From Candidatus Iainarchaeum sp. (GTDB lineage Archaea; Iainarchaeota; Iainarchaeia; Iainarchaeales; VGJJ01), in the NCBI GenBank assembly GCA_016699555.1, contig CP064981.1, forward strand, positions 186,001 to 250,000: a DNA stretch of 64,000 nucleotides, read 5' to 3'. Below the pieces are notes generated by a model. That model was not told the DNA's origin, made no database searches, and saw only the letters and a list, made by a program, of their open reading frames with translations. The number at the start of each line of letters is the position of its first letter. Within the stretch, counting starts at the first letter, position 1. The position numbers and the translations under genes are program-made. Positions 1-8,807 of this stretch are shown here, piece after piece.

Positions 1-1113
1 TTATTCCTGTTGCTGGGGGTCATTGCACTCCTGGGGGGAGGGTATTATCTCTACACGCAACAACCGGTCCAGCAGGCGCAATCCATCCCTTCCCTGACGT
101 GGGATGCTCCTACTGCGGGGCGTGTGGATGATGCGCTTTCTTTTTCGGTGGACATCACGAATGCTCCCGGGTCGACGGTCACATTCGTGGCGGATGGGGC
201 AACGAGCAACGGGGATTGTTCCACTAATCCCTGCCGCCTTGCATTCATGCACACGTTCTCGCGCCCGGGCCTGCATACGGTAGGGGTGCGCGTGAATGAC
301 TATACCTTTACGCGCATCGTTTCCGTGACGGATACGATCGTGCGCTGTATTGATGGTACGCGCGATAAAGCCTGCGCGGCGCCGCCCCTCCAATGCGTGA
401 ATGGGAAGTTCGTGGATAATTGTAGCATCTGTGGTTGTCCGACAGGAGAGACGTGCCAATCCAACCAATGCGTTTCGGAGGCGCTGTCGTTTGGCATCGG
501 CACGATGACGTCGACACTACGAGGGAGCCATGCGCAGATCGGCGTTCCGCTGCAAAACCATTCTACGACAAGCGTGGACGGTCTTTTCTTGGTGTACGTG
601 GATGTGTATGACAACACCGACGCGTTGCTGTCCTCGTTTCCGCAGCAGGTGCGCTTGGATGATGTCGCTCCCGGCGTGACGCGGACGATTGCGTCGGATG
701 TCCAACTGCCTGCACGAGCCGCACGCATCGGGGGAAGGATTTACTCGGTGACACCGGAAGGGAATCCCGTTGCGCTGTTGGGGAGCACCACGCAGACCGT
801 TCCGCTTGCAATCGCATTCGATAATGTCTCCCCTTCCGCGCCGGGGAACCTGCGGGTGGTGCATGAGGATGATGTTGGTATTTTGCGCTGGGATGCGAGT
901 GCGTCCCAGGACGTAAGCGGATATGTGGTGTACCGCCAGAACTTCGACTCGCAACAATTTACGACATACTCCGTGCTAGCGGAGACAACTGCTACACAAT
1001 ATGTGCTGCCCGTCTCAGGGGAATCGCTCCTCTACACGGTGCGCGCCAAAGACTTTTCGGGTAATTTGAGCGAGCCGGCGCAGGCCGTGATGGCATCAGG
1101 GAATGCCACTTAA
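1..1113 (+). CDS. Secreted/anchored protein with C-terminal fibronectin type III-like domain (5' truncated)
   Basis: The reading frame is open from base 1, so the true start lies upstream. The visible product begins with a hydrophobic stretch (LFLLLGVIALLGGGYYLY), read as a membrane anchor or signal peptide, followed by an extracellular region. A short Cys-rich segment with about eight cysteines lies around residues 115-160 and could form disulfides. The last 90 residues (from SPSAPGNLRVV) look like a fibronectin type III module with the usual LRWDAS and YVVYR strand motifs. It sits just upstream of the pilus ATPase genes on the same strand, which suggests a surface role. No enzymatic motif was seen. 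Confidence 0.75.
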   Translation, partial: LFLLLGVIALLGGGYYLYTQQPVQQAQSIPSLTWDAPTAGRVDDALSFSVDITNAPGSTVTFVADGATSNGDCSTNPCRLAFMHTFSRPGLHTVGVRVNDYTFTRIVSVTDTIVRCIDGTRDKACAAPPLQCVNGKFVDNCSICGCPTGETCQSNQCVSEALSFGIGTMTSTLRGSHAQIGVPLQNHSTTSVDGLFLVYVDVYDNTDALLSSFPQQVRLDDVAPGVTRTIASDVQLPARAARIGGRIYSVTPEGNPVALLGSTTQTVPLAIAFDNVSPSAPGNLRVVHEDDVGILRWDASASQDVSGYVVYRQNFDSQQFTTYSVLAETTATQYVLPVSGESLLYTVRAKDFSGNLSEPAQAVMASGNAT

Positions 1114-1140
1114 ATACTCAAATGCGTTGCTCACCTTGTT

Positions 1141-1959
1141 ATGTCTCCCGATAAGCCTAAGTCTGGCGTCATCAATGCACTCTCGCGTATTTTGCACTTG
1201 CATCAATTGCCTGACACCCCTCCTTCAACGTTGACGACGTCGGCTCCTGCGCCGCGTGTTGCTCCCGTTCTTGGAGGGCAAGGTCCTGCGATTCCACCTG
1301 CGTATGAGGGGAAACCGTATGTGATTCCCGAAGCGCGACGCGCCGTCATCCCGCCTTCCACTGTTCCGGCATCGCGCGTGGAAATGCCGGCTGCCGCTCC
1401 GCGTATGGAACCAGTCGCTGTCCCCCCACAACCATTGCAGCGCACCACTCCCGCGATTACGCCTGCGCGTCCCACGCTTGCGCGGCCGGCGACTGCAAGT
1501 CCGACGGCGCATTCGGTGTGGCCTTTTCCTGCACCCTGGATTAAGTCAACGCCCAAAGCTACGCCGCCTGCAGCTCCTGCAACTATTCCGCCTTCAGCAT
1601 CCGCGCCCGCGCCGGCCGCGAAGCCCGTTACCACTCCGGTGAAGTTCCCGGCACCCACTCCCATTGTGCGCAATCCAACGACTGCAACGAAGCCTGTATC
1701 TGTTCCGCCTGCATCAACGGCTGCTCCGGTTTCGGCTTCAATGCCCGTGGCTCCAGATGCCATCGTCACCAACTTCGATCGCATCCTGGATATCGTGCGC
1801 CTGCAGAAAAGCATCAAGCTCGACGAGTTGACGAAGCGCTTGGCGATGAACGAGGAAAAGATCGCGGAAGAATTGCAGACGCTCGAGGACAACGGCTTGA
1901 TCGAGGTGCGCTATCCCGCGTTCGGCGAACCCATTATCTATTTCAAGAACGCTTCGTAG
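1141..1959 (+). CDS. Pro/Ala-rich linker protein with C-terminal winged-helix domain
   Basis: 272 residues. Residues 1-15 are a short conserved-looking head, and about residues 20-205 are a low-complexity Pro/Ala/Thr/Val linker. The last 60 residues (from FDRILDIVRLQKS) read as a compact winged helix: helix, turn helix with EEKIAEELQTLEDNGLIEV, then a two-strand wing. There is no membrane segment. The gene starts 27 bases after the preceding stop and lies directly upstream of the secretion ATPase, so co-transcription is likely. Similar winged helices occur in N-terminal regions of archaeal secretion ATPase partners, so a protein-protein role is as likely as DNA binding. Function is not recognised. 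Confidence 0.75.
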   Translation: MSPDKPKSGVINALSRILHLHQLPDTPPSTLTTSAPAPRVAPVLGGQGPAIPPAYEGKPYVIPEARRAVIPPSTVPASRVEMPAAAPRMEPVAVPPQPLQRTTPAITPARPTLARPATASPTAHSVWPFPAPWIKSTPKATPPAAPATIPPSASAPAPAAKPVTTPVKFPAPTPIVRNPTTATKPVSVPPASTAAPVSASMPVAPDAIVTNFDRILDIVRLQKSIKLDELTKRLAMNEEKIAEELQTLEDNGLIEVRYPAFGEPIIYFKNAS

Positions 1960-2037
1960 TGCTCTAATAGGCTAACCACGGTGCGATTCATTTTCCGTTG
2001 GGGTAGCACTTATAACCTCCAATTCCTTTTTTCGGCT

Positions 2038-3528
2038 ATGCTTCATGGCAATATCGAGTCCTATTCGATCAAGTCCGACATTGATGTGGGGGTCGACATC
2101 ACCTATGACGAAGCCGGTTTCGTGAAACGCTACATGCTCCGCGTTCCGGAGTTCGGGCCAGGAACGAGGGCGATGCTCAACAATCTGAAGAGCAAGGTGA
2201 TTTCGGACGTCAACGTGTCGGGAGACAAACTGCTCGATGTCAAGTTCGTGGAAGAAATGAAAGGACACTTCCGCACCAAGGCACGGGCGCTCATGGAAGT
2301 GCAGCTGCCCGAGATTCCATTGGAACAACGCGACAAGCTGATTGCAGTCATTATCCACGAAATGGTGGGGTTAGGCTACATCGAGTTCATGCTCGATGAC
2401 GGGAATCTCGAAGAAATCGTGGTGAACAGCGCCGAGGAACCGGTGTGGGTGTACCACAAAAAGTATGGCTGGCTCAAGAGCAACATCTTCATCTCTCCCG
2501 AGGCGGAGATCCAGAATTATGCGAGTATTATCGCGCGCCGCGTGGGGAAGCAGGTCACGATCCTGAATCCCTTGCTGGATGCGCACTTGGTCACGGGCGA
2601 TCGTGCCAATGCGTCGTTGCATCCCATTTCCTCGCGCGGAAACACGATTACGATCCGTCGTTTTCGCCGCGATCCATGGACGGTTACGGATTTCATCAAT
2701 GGGGGGACGGGAAGCGCCGAGCTGATGTCGTTGATATGGTTGGCGATGGAGTATGAATTGAACATCATGGTTTCCGGTGGTACTGGAAGCGGAAAGACGA
2801 CGTTGCTGAATGTCATGATGCCCTTCATCCAACCCAACCAGCGTGTGCTGACCATCGAAGATACGCGCGAACTGCAGCTTCCCGAATTCCTGCACTGGGT
2901 GCCCATGACGACGCGCGAGCCCAATGCGGAGGGCAAGGGACAGATTTCCATGCTGGACCTGCTCGTCAATGCCTTGCGTATGCGCCCGGACCGCATCATC
3001 GTGGGTGAAGTCAGAAGACAGAAGGAAGCCGAAGTGATGTTCGAAGCCATGCACACCGGGCATGCGGTTTACGCTACGGTGCACGCAAACACGGCGGAAG
3101 AGACCATCCAACGCTTGACGTCTCCGCCTATCGAAATCGCGCCTTCATTGTTGGAAGCGGTCCACTTGAACGCGGTCATGTTCCGCAATCGTCGGTTGGG
3201 CGTGAGAAGGATCCTCCAACTGGCCGAATTCGTCCCCATGAAGTCCGGGGCACAAGGAGGCACGACGCTGAAACCCAATATCCTTTTCCGCTGGCGCGCG
3301 CAGACGGATACGATCGAGAAATACGCGGAAAGCATCCGCCTGTTCGATGAATTGGCGCTGCACACGGGTTATACGGCCCAAGAGATCAATCAGAATCTCA
3401 GCGAGAAACAGCGCGTGCTCGAATACATGATGCGCGAGAAGATCCGCGACATCAATGAGGTGGGGATGGCGATCGCGCAATACTATTCCGATCCCGAAGT
3501 CATATTCAAGAAAGCGGGGATCCGTTGA
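2038..3528 (+). CDS. Type II/IV secretion system ATPase (VirB11/PilT/ArlI-like)
   Basis: Hexameric motor ATPase that powers assembly of archaeal type IV pilus-like filaments. The Walker A motif GGTGSGKTT is near residues 245-253, an Asp-box-like IEDTREL follows, and the Walker B-type RIIVGEVR lies near 318. A His-rich segment (AMHTGHAVYATVHANT) typical of the VirB11/PilT family comes next. The frame is open back to a GTG at 1981. I chose the ATG at 2038 because a CTTATAA box lies about 26 bases upstream and the extra codons look non-coding. The two genes downstream encode the matching membrane platform proteins, giving an ATPase-F-F operon. Confidence 0.92.
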   Translation: MLHGNIESYSIKSDIDVGVDITYDEAGFVKRYMLRVPEFGPGTRAMLNNLKSKVISDVNVSGDKLLDVKFVEEMKGHFRTKARALMEVQLPEIPLEQRDKLIAVIIHEMVGLGYIEFMLDDGNLEEIVVNSAEEPVWVYHKKYGWLKSNIFISPEAEIQNYASIIARRVGKQVTILNPLLDAHLVTGDRANASLHPISSRGNTITIRRFRRDPWTVTDFINGGTGSAELMSLIWLAMEYELNIMVSGGTGSGKTTLLNVMMPFIQPNQRVLTIEDTRELQLPEFLHWVPMTTREPNAEGKGQISMLDLLVNALRMRPDRIIVGEVRRQKEAEVMFEAMHTGHAVYATVHANTAEETIQRLTSPPIEIAPSLLEAVHLNAVMFRNRRLGVRRILQLAEFVPMKSGAQGGTTLKPNILFRWRAQTDTIEKYAESIRLFDELALHTGYTAQEINQNLSEKQRVLEYMMREKIRDINEVGMAIAQYYSDPEVIFKKAGIR

Positions 3529-3540
3529 GGCGGTGGAAAG

Positions 3541-4434
3541 ATGATCTATCGCTTCTCCATGCCATTGAACGTATTGCCCATGCCCATGCTGCGCTGGGCC
3601 AGCAAGCGACTCATCGGATTGGGCACGCAGTTCGGGAAGATATTCCCTGTATCGGACGCCGACATGCGGCGCGCGAGTATCCCTGTCTCGTCCAAAGAGT
3701 ATGCGACGATGTCTCTTGTGATTATCGCATTCTACTTCGTCTTTTTCTTCCTCGTCTTCTATACGATCAGCTACCGCGTCTTCGGGACGCTCAATCCTGT
3801 CCTCCCCGTCGTCGTGAGCGCGGTGTTCGGGATCCTGGTGATGGTGCAATTGGTCGCGTATCCCGTCATCCAGATCAAGAAGAAGGTCCGCGACCTCGAC
3901 CGCAATCTGGTTTTTGCGCTGCGCACGCTCCTCGTGCAACTGCGTTCGGGCGTAAGCTTGTTCGATTCGATGAAAGTGGTGGCGGAAGGGAATTACGGCG
4001 CTGTTTCGACGGAGTTCCACAAGGCGGTGGAGCAGATCAACACGGGGACGATCCAAGAGGCGGCGTTAGAACGCATCGCGGAGAACAATCCGAGCATCTA
4101 TTTCCGCCGTACTATCTGGCAAGTCGTCAACGGCATGCGCGCGGGCGCGGATATCACGCAAGTGCTCGCGGAGAGCGTGGATTCATTGACGGATGCGCAG
4201 TCCATCCAGATCCGCAACTATGAAAGCCAGATGAAGATCCTCTCGCTCGTGTACATGATGTTAGGCGTTATCGTGCCAGCGTTAGGGATCACGTTCTTGA
4301 TCGTGCTGTCTTCGTTCCCCCAAATCACGATTACGGATGTGTATTTCTGGGTGCTGCTGACGTTCGTGGGAATCGGGCAGTTCATGTACATGGGTATCGT
4401 CAAGAGCAAACGCCCATCGCTGTTGGGAGACTGA
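3541..4434 (+). CDS. Type II secretion system F-domain protein (TadB/TadC/ArlJ-like), first copy
   Basis: Polytopic membrane protein forming the inner-membrane platform on which the pilus ATPase acts. 297 residues. There is an N-terminal pair of hydrophobic helices (around VIIAFYFVFFFLVFY and VVSAVFGILVMVQLV). A cytoplasmic F domain with RDLDRNLVFALRTLLVQLRSG follows, then two C-terminal helices ending in a short basic tail. It starts 12 bases after the ATPase stop, and its own TGA overlaps the ATG of the next gene (ATGA), indicating translational coupling. Two consecutive F-domain proteins per locus is the Tad-like arrangement, in contrast to one long ArlJ. Confidence 0.9.
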   Translation: MIYRFSMPLNVLPMPMLRWASKRLIGLGTQFGKIFPVSDADMRRASIPVSSKEYATMSLVIIAFYFVFFFLVFYTISYRVFGTLNPVLPVVVSAVFGILVMVQLVAYPVIQIKKKVRDLDRNLVFALRTLLVQLRSGVSLFDSMKVVAEGNYGAVSTEFHKAVEQINTGTIQEAALERIAENNPSIYFRRTIWQVVNGMRAGADITQVLAESVDSLTDAQSIQIRNYESQMKILSLVYMMLGVIVPALGITFLIVLSSFPQITITDVYFWVLLTFVGIGQFMYMGIVKSKRPSLLGD

Positions 4435-5456
4435 TGCGCATGCCTTCTTTCCGGGTCGAACTGCCATTCTTGCGTGGGATCTATGCGGCATTCGAGAAGC
4501 AATTCATGTATTTGGGCCTGAAGATCTCGGCGCGCAAGTATGTGATGAACACGCTCATCTTCAGCTTCGTGCTGGGAGTGATTGCGGTCTTTTTGGGCCT
4601 GACCACGTTCAACTTGGGGATTATCTTCAGCATCATCGCGGGAATCAGTACGATAGTGGGGATGATCGGGGCGATGTACATGCTCCTGGACCTTTCCGCC
4701 GATGGTCGTGGGAAAAAAGTGGAGTCGATCCTGCCGGATGCGTTGCAGCTCATCGCAAGCAACATCAAATCGGGCTTGACGACCGAGCGTGCACTGTTGA
4801 TGAGCGCGCGCCCGGAGTTCGGGCCGTTGGAAACGGAACTGCGACGCGTTTCCGCGAAGATCTATTCGGGTTCGCCGGTGGAGCATGCGATCCTCGAGAT
4901 CCCTAAACACATCAAGTCCACACTCCTCGAGCGCACGACGTGGTTGTTGGCGCGCGGTATCTCTTCCGGCGGAGAAATCGCGGATCTCCTCATGCAGCTC
5001 TCGCACAACCTGCGAAAGCAATTGGCGTTGCAATCGGAAGCGAGCGCGTCCATCTCCATCTATGTCATCCTCATCTTCTTCTCTGCCGCGTTCGGGGGGC
5101 CTGCGCTCTATGCGGTTTCTTCTTTCATCGTAGAGGTGATGACGGCGCAGACGGGTTCCACTCCTGCCATCGATCCGGGAACGATCGCTTCGGCAGGGAG
5201 CCGTTTTGCGGGATTGAGTGGCTTTGTCAGCGGAAAGGCCAGCATCATTTCGCCGGACTTCATCGTGTTTTTCTCGCAAGTCATGTTATTCGTGGGAGGG
5301 GTATTCGCTTCGCTCATCCTTGGAGCGATCGCCACCGGAAAGGAAAAGGACGGGATGAAGTATTTGCCCGTGATGCTATTGGTCTCTTTCGGCTTGTTCT
5401 TCCTGATCCGCGCCGTCATGCATGCGGCATTCGGTCCACTGCTGTTGAATCAGTAG
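4434..5456 (+). CDS. Type II secretion system F-domain protein, second copy
   Basis: 340 residues and a paralogue in type of the preceding gene. The first hydrophobic pair lies at about residues 35-85. The F domain contains ESILPDALQLIASNIKSGLTTERAL, the motif region conserved in TadB/TadC/ArlJ proteins. Further helices follow around ISIYVILIFFSAAFGGPALYAV and at the C terminus (LPVMLLVSFGLFFLIRAVM). The start ATG overlaps the previous stop codon, so expression is coupled. With the upstream ATPase and the nearby class III pilin it forms a minimal pilus assembly set. Substrates and filament type cannot be told from this sequence alone. Confidence 0.9.
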   Translation: MRMPSFRVELPFLRGIYAAFEKQFMYLGLKISARKYVMNTLIFSFVLGVIAVFLGLTTFNLGIIFSIIAGISTIVGMIGAMYMLLDLSADGRGKKVESILPDALQLIASNIKSGLTTERALLMSARPEFGPLETELRRVSAKIYSGSPVEHAILEIPKHIKSTLLERTTWLLARGISSGGEIADLLMQLSHNLRKQLALQSEASASISIYVILIFFSAAFGGPALYAVSSFIVEVMTAQTGSTPAIDPGTIASAGSRFAGLSGFVSGKASIISPDFIVFFSQVMLFVGGVFASLILGAIATGKEKDGMKYLPVMLLVSFGLFFLIRAVMHAAFGPLLLNQ

Positions 5457-5489
5457 CACTGGCAAAAATGATCGATCGCATTCACCGCA

Positions 5490-6188
5490 TTATTCGGTGA
5501 ACAGCTCTTCTTTGGGCAAGATTTCCATGCCGTCTTGGGTAATGCGGACGGGCCGCAATTTATCCGAAATCTTCGTCTCGCGCATCTTAAGGATCCCGAC
5601 GCTGCGCTGGAAGCGATTCTCGATACGCGTGTGATAGAGCAAGATGACGCCATCCGCGACATATTCTTCCAATCCGAACAAACCGGTTTGCTGCGTGGAA
5701 TTTTCATTGGTGATGATCGTCGTGACGCCCAGCTTCTTGAGCATCTTTCCCAGCGATAGGATTCTTTTTCTGGCGTCGAGTTCTTTTTCGAAGTACAAGT
5801 GAAAAATGACACCGGGGTCGATGACCATGCGCTTGGCTTTGCTTTTTGTCACTAAGTCTTCGATGCTATCGCGTAATTTGTCGAAGTCATACAATTCGAT
5901 GGTCTGCATGATTATTTTTCCGGATTTGACGAGCGGAGAATAATCCCATCCGAAAACAGCTGCTGTTTGAATGAGTTCTTCGGGCTTTTCTTCGAGTGAA
6001 AGATAGACTCCCACTTCATTGTGCTGCATGGCGCCCGAATAAAGGTATTGCAGGCAGAAGATGGTCTTTCCCGCGCCGGGGTCTCCCGTTAATGCGACGA
6101 GTGCGCCTTTGGGGACGCCGCCCTCAATCAATTCGTCCAGCCCTCTTACTCCCGTGGGAGTGCGTTCGATGGTCGTAATGGGCGGCAT
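5490..6188 (-). CDS. KaiC/RadA-like RecA-superfamily ATPase
   Basis: Single-domain KaiC-like ATPase of about 232 residues. The N terminus has the family signature TGVRGLDELIEGGVPKG, followed by Walker A GDPGAGKT at about residues 35-42. The predicted Walker B strand is RMVIDPGV. The frame extends to an ATG at 6206, but a TTATAAAC box at 6215-6222 would place transcription start near 6192, so the ATG at 6188 is preferred. The gene is convergent with the F-domain genes and divergent from the pilin. ArlH, the regulator of the archaellum motor, is a KaiC-like protein, so a regulatory role in this pilus system is plausible but inferred. Confidence 0.85.
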   Translation of the reverse strand: MPPITTIERTPTGVRGLDELIEGGVPKGALVALTGDPGAGKTIFCLQYLYSGAMQHNEVGVYLSLEEKPEELIQTAAVFGWDYSPLVKSGKIIMQTIELYDFDKLRDSIEDLVTKSKAKRMVIDPGVIFHLYFEKELDARKRILSLGKMLKKLGVTTIITNENSTQQTGLFGLEEYVADGVILLYHTRIENRFQRSVGILKMRETKISDKLRPVRITQDGMEILPKEELFTE

Positions 6189-6253
6189 TCGCTTTCCATA
6201 GAACATTTGCAGGTTTATAACAGTTTTAGTGGCATTATTCGGTTTCCGAGAAG

Positions 6254-6320
6254 ATTAACCTTTAAAATGCCCAAATCCTTCGCGTTCCTTAGCATTAACC
6301 TTTCTAAGAAAGGAGGAGCG
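6254..6320 (+). promoter_or_regulatory. Pilin 5' leader with small hairpin next to the Shine-Dalgarno site
   Basis: The ten-base string ATTAACCTTT occurs twice (6254 and 6294). CCTTTCT and AGAAAGG, separated by one A, form a palindrome (about 6299-6313) whose 3' arm runs into the AAGGAGG ribosome-binding sequence in front of the ATG at 6322. Folding would partly cover the ribosome site. Whether it does so in vivo is unknown. Confidence 0.4.
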
Positions 6321-6321
6321 A

Positions 6322-6786
6322 ATGCGTATGAAATTTGGTGTTCGAGGCCAATCGGCGCTGGAATACTTGATGACTTATGGCTGGGCCTTGGTCGTTATTG
6401 TTATTGCAGTTGCAGCATTGGTGATTCTAATCAATCCAAGCAATATTCAGGGAGACACTTGTGACTCCAAACTGGGTCCTTTCGTTATTACCCAGTCAAA
6501 TATCTCAGCTGACAGCGCCCAACTGGTTTTGGTCAACCAGACCGGACAAGGCGTTAGCGCTATGGACTTCAATGTTACCGGAACCCACGGTGGAGCCAAT
6601 GCTTACACCTCTGGAGCCGTTACCGAGTCCCCTACCTCTATGACAGCTGGAGAAACGGCAACGTTTACGGTCGATCCCGCGAACGATTTGAATGCTGGAA
6701 CCTATAACTTGACGTACTCTTTGACATACAGCGCAGGAAATTTGACCGGTTTGACCGCTACCGCACAGTGCCGCGGAACGATCTAA
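6322..6786 (+). CDS. Class III signal peptide pilin
   Basis: 154 residues. The N terminus is short and basic (MRMKFGVR), followed by GQSALEYLMTYGWALVVIVIAVAALVIL. That is the archaeal class III signal peptide: cleavage before Gln by an EppA/PibD-type peptidase, Glu at +5 and a hydrophobic filament-core helix. The remainder is Thr/Asn/Gly-rich with two cysteines, one near the start of the head domain and one in the last residues (AQCRGTI), which could close a disulfide. A strong GGAGG precedes the ATG at 6322, and a second in-frame ATG lies at 6328. The strong ribosome site and strong terminator suggest high expression. It is the likely structural subunit for the neighbouring assembly genes. 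Confidence 0.9.
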   Translation: MRMKFGVRGQSALEYLMTYGWALVVIVIAVAALVILINPSNIQGDTCDSKLGPFVITQSNISADSAQLVLVNQTGQGVSAMDFNVTGTHGGANAYTSGAVTESPTSMTAGETATFTVDPANDLNAGTYNLTYSLTYSAGNLTGLTATAQCRGTI

Positions 6787-6793
6787 ATCGTAT

Positions 6794-6839
6794 GAATGCG
6801 TGCCCGCAAGGGCGCCATTCTTTTCTTTCTTTTTTTTTG
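6794..6839 (+). terminator. Stem-loop and T-rich terminator after the pilin
   Basis: GAATG...CATTC encloses GCCC-GCAA-GGGC, giving an interrupted stem-loop. A long pyrimidine tract with nine consecutive T follows. Archaeal RNA polymerase terminates at T tracts, and the hairpin may protect the transcript end. Confidence 0.7.
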
Positions 6840-6897
6840 TACTGCTTTTTGCTCCACTGACCCGCAGGTTTTTAGTTTCATGTCCCTTGCATGATGC

Positions 6898-7521
6898 ATG
6901 CCCTCCGATACCAAAGGCGTTGGAAACCAATTGTGGACGGACGACAAGCTGATCGATTTCCTGAAGCCCGGAAAAGAGCAGGAGTCCAAGCTCGCATCGC
7001 AACTGTCGCAATTACCTGCCGGCACGAGCGGCCTGCTCATCGTGCCGTCGAACCAATACTCCATCATCCCGCGCGCCGTCATGGAATATTTTTCTCAGAA
7101 GAACATTCCCGGCGTTTATGTCTGCGTGAACCGTCCTTATCTCGATCTCGTGCGCGGCAACAATCCTTCTTCCGGGATCAAGTTCGTCGACGTGGTTACG
7201 GCGCTCACGGGAAAAGAGCTCACGGAGCTGCCCAACGTCCAATACCTGGATTCGCCTCTCGCGTTGGTGGAAATGGACATGGCGATCTCGGAGAACATGC
7301 AGAACATCGCGAGCAACCAGAAATTCCTCTTCGTGGACTCGGTTTCAACGCTACTGGTGTACAACTCTCCTCAAGCCGTGGAGAAATTCTGTCACACCAT
7401 CATCAGCAAGAACCGCAACGCTTCCACGCTCGTGATATTGTTGGCCCTCGACACGGTCGAGCACAAGAACGTGTTGGATTCGCTGCACCAATTCGTCGAT
7501 CAATCCATCGTGTTGCATTAG
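6898..7521 (+). CDS. KaiC-like (RecA-fold) protein lacking a P-loop
   Basis: 207 residues. The alternating hydrophobic strands (SGLLIVPSNQ, IPGVYVCVNRPY, KFLFVDSVSTLLVYN, ASTLVILLALD) follow the RecA/KaiC fold order. The FLFVDSVSTLL segment sits where KaiC proteins have Walker B (hhhhDSxS). No GxxGxGKT is present, so ATP hydrolysis is unlikely. It lies between the pilin and a coiled-coil gene. In archaea, P-loop-less KaiC homologues appear beside motility or signalling genes and may bind a partner. Assignment rests on strand pattern and the DSxS motif and was not confirmed by a profile search. Confidence 0.65.
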   Translation: MPSDTKGVGNQLWTDDKLIDFLKPGKEQESKLASQLSQLPAGTSGLLIVPSNQYSIIPRAVMEYFSQKNIPGVYVCVNRPYLDLVRGNNPSSGIKFVDVVTALTGKELTELPNVQYLDSPLALVEMDMAISENMQNIASNQKFLFVDSVSTLLVYNSPQAVEKFCHTIISKNRNASTLVILLALDTVEHKNVLDSLHQFVDQSIVLH

Positions 7522-7535
7522 GTTTGCGCTATCGG

Positions 7536-8705
7536 CTAGGCGAGCTGCCATTTCGTGTGCAGCGAGAGCAATGCATTGAGCGCCGCCGTCGCTTGCTGCA
7601 ATCGCTTGCGCTGCAGCGCGGAATGGGCTTCATTCTCCTGCCACGCATGCTTCCATTTCTCTTCTTCCTGCTTGGCCTGCGCGAGCGTCGTGCGCATGGC
7701 GATCCATCTGCGATAGCTTTCTTTTTCTTGGAGCGCTTTCTGCAACTGCTGCGATTCGACTTCGAGCTCGTTGCCTTTCCAGAAGGTGCGCTCGAAGAAC
7801 TTCTCGTGCAATGCATGGCGGAGGCGCCGCTCATATTCTTGCATCTGTGCAGTAGGAAGCGGCCACTCGTTCTTTTCGACTTCATGCAACGCTAATTCGA
7901 TGAGGCGCTTCAGCGCCGTCGCGTGCGGATCGCGTGCGCGGGCTTGCGCGGGGTTCTTCACGTAATTGGCCAGCAACTGGACTTGGGCCATCTCCATCTG
8001 CTGCAACGCTTGTGTCTCATTGGAGAGGATTTCGAGGATGGGGGCGATGGCATCCCATTCTTCTTTCCAACGGCGTTCGAGGGTTTGCTTTTCTTCCACG
8101 CATGCGTCTTGCATCTCGATCAGGCGCTTCGTCTCGTTGAACGACTCATCGGATTCGAATTCGATCAATTCCGCATTTGCGCTGGCTGCGATATCCTGTG
8201 TGCGATAGAACTCCTTTCGCGCATGCTGCGCGGCCAATGCGATCCTTTTCTCCGCTTCGTCCTCGCGCACCACTTCTTCCAACAACGCGTGCGCGCGTTC
8301 GCTCCACGCCGATTCGATGCGCTGCGCCCAGATACGGCGCAATTCTTCGAGGTTTTGCTTCCATTCGTTGGACCACGCGACATATTCCATCTTGTCGCGT
8401 TCGCTCATACGCGCGATGTGGCGTTGCCAGAGGGGTTCGACGTGCGTGGTGAAGAAATCCATGCCCGTGCGGGCGTAATCCACCCAAGCCGTGGTGTTGA
8501 CGCTTGGAATGAGGGCTTTGGCCTGGGTCGCGTCCATGAAACTCGTCCAATTCTTTCTCTGTGCGGTATTCCACAGGTATTTCTGCGACGCCATCCGGAG
8601 CGCCATCAGCTTGAGCGCGGTCTCGCGGCTTTCGTTGCGCGCGAGCTGGATGCGTGCAATCGCTTCGTGCAAGGGGATTTCTTCCGCTTTGTTTTGGAAA
8701 ACCAT
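7536..8705 (-). CDS. Long coiled-coil cytoplasmic protein, unknown function
   Basis: 389 residues, very rich in Glu, Gln, Arg, Ala and Trp, with no signal peptide or membrane segment. Heptad-like patterns run through much of the chain, especially the last 200 residues (EYERRLRHALHEKF, SQQLQKALQEKES). The frame continues to an ATG at 8756. However, a TTTATAAA box at about 8757-8764 places transcription start near 8735, so the ATG at 8705 (MVFQNKAEE) is preferred. Its 3' end is 14 bases from the convergent KaiC-like gene. No family was recognised. Confidence 0.7.
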   Translation of the reverse strand: MVFQNKAEEIPLHEAIARIQLARNESRETALKLMALRMASQKYLWNTAQRKNWTSFMDATQAKALIPSVNTTAWVDYARTGMDFFTTHVEPLWQRHIARMSERDKMEYVAWSNEWKQNLEELRRIWAQRIESAWSERAHALLEEVVREDEAEKRIALAAQHARKEFYRTQDIAASANAELIEFESDESFNETKRLIEMQDACVEEKQTLERRWKEEWDAIAPILEILSNETQALQQMEMAQVQLLANYVKNPAQARARDPHATALKRLIELALHEVEKNEWPLPTAQMQEYERRLRHALHEKFFERTFWKGNELEVESQQLQKALQEKESYRRWIAMRTTLAQAKQEEEKWKHAWQENEAHSALQRKRLQQATAALNALLSLHTKWQLA

Positions 8706-8807
8706 GCCATTCACGCGCCTAAGGATGGGGACAATGAACCTAAAATGCGCACACATTTATAAACTGCAAAAGGTTCTTCCAGCTATTCTGTGTTGGGGTT
8801 TTGTACT

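Noticed and set aside
3145..4056. 303-codon open frame on the minus strand
   Set aside because: Antisense to the secretion ATPase and F-domain genes; Arg/His/Asp-rich shadow composition and no homology signal.
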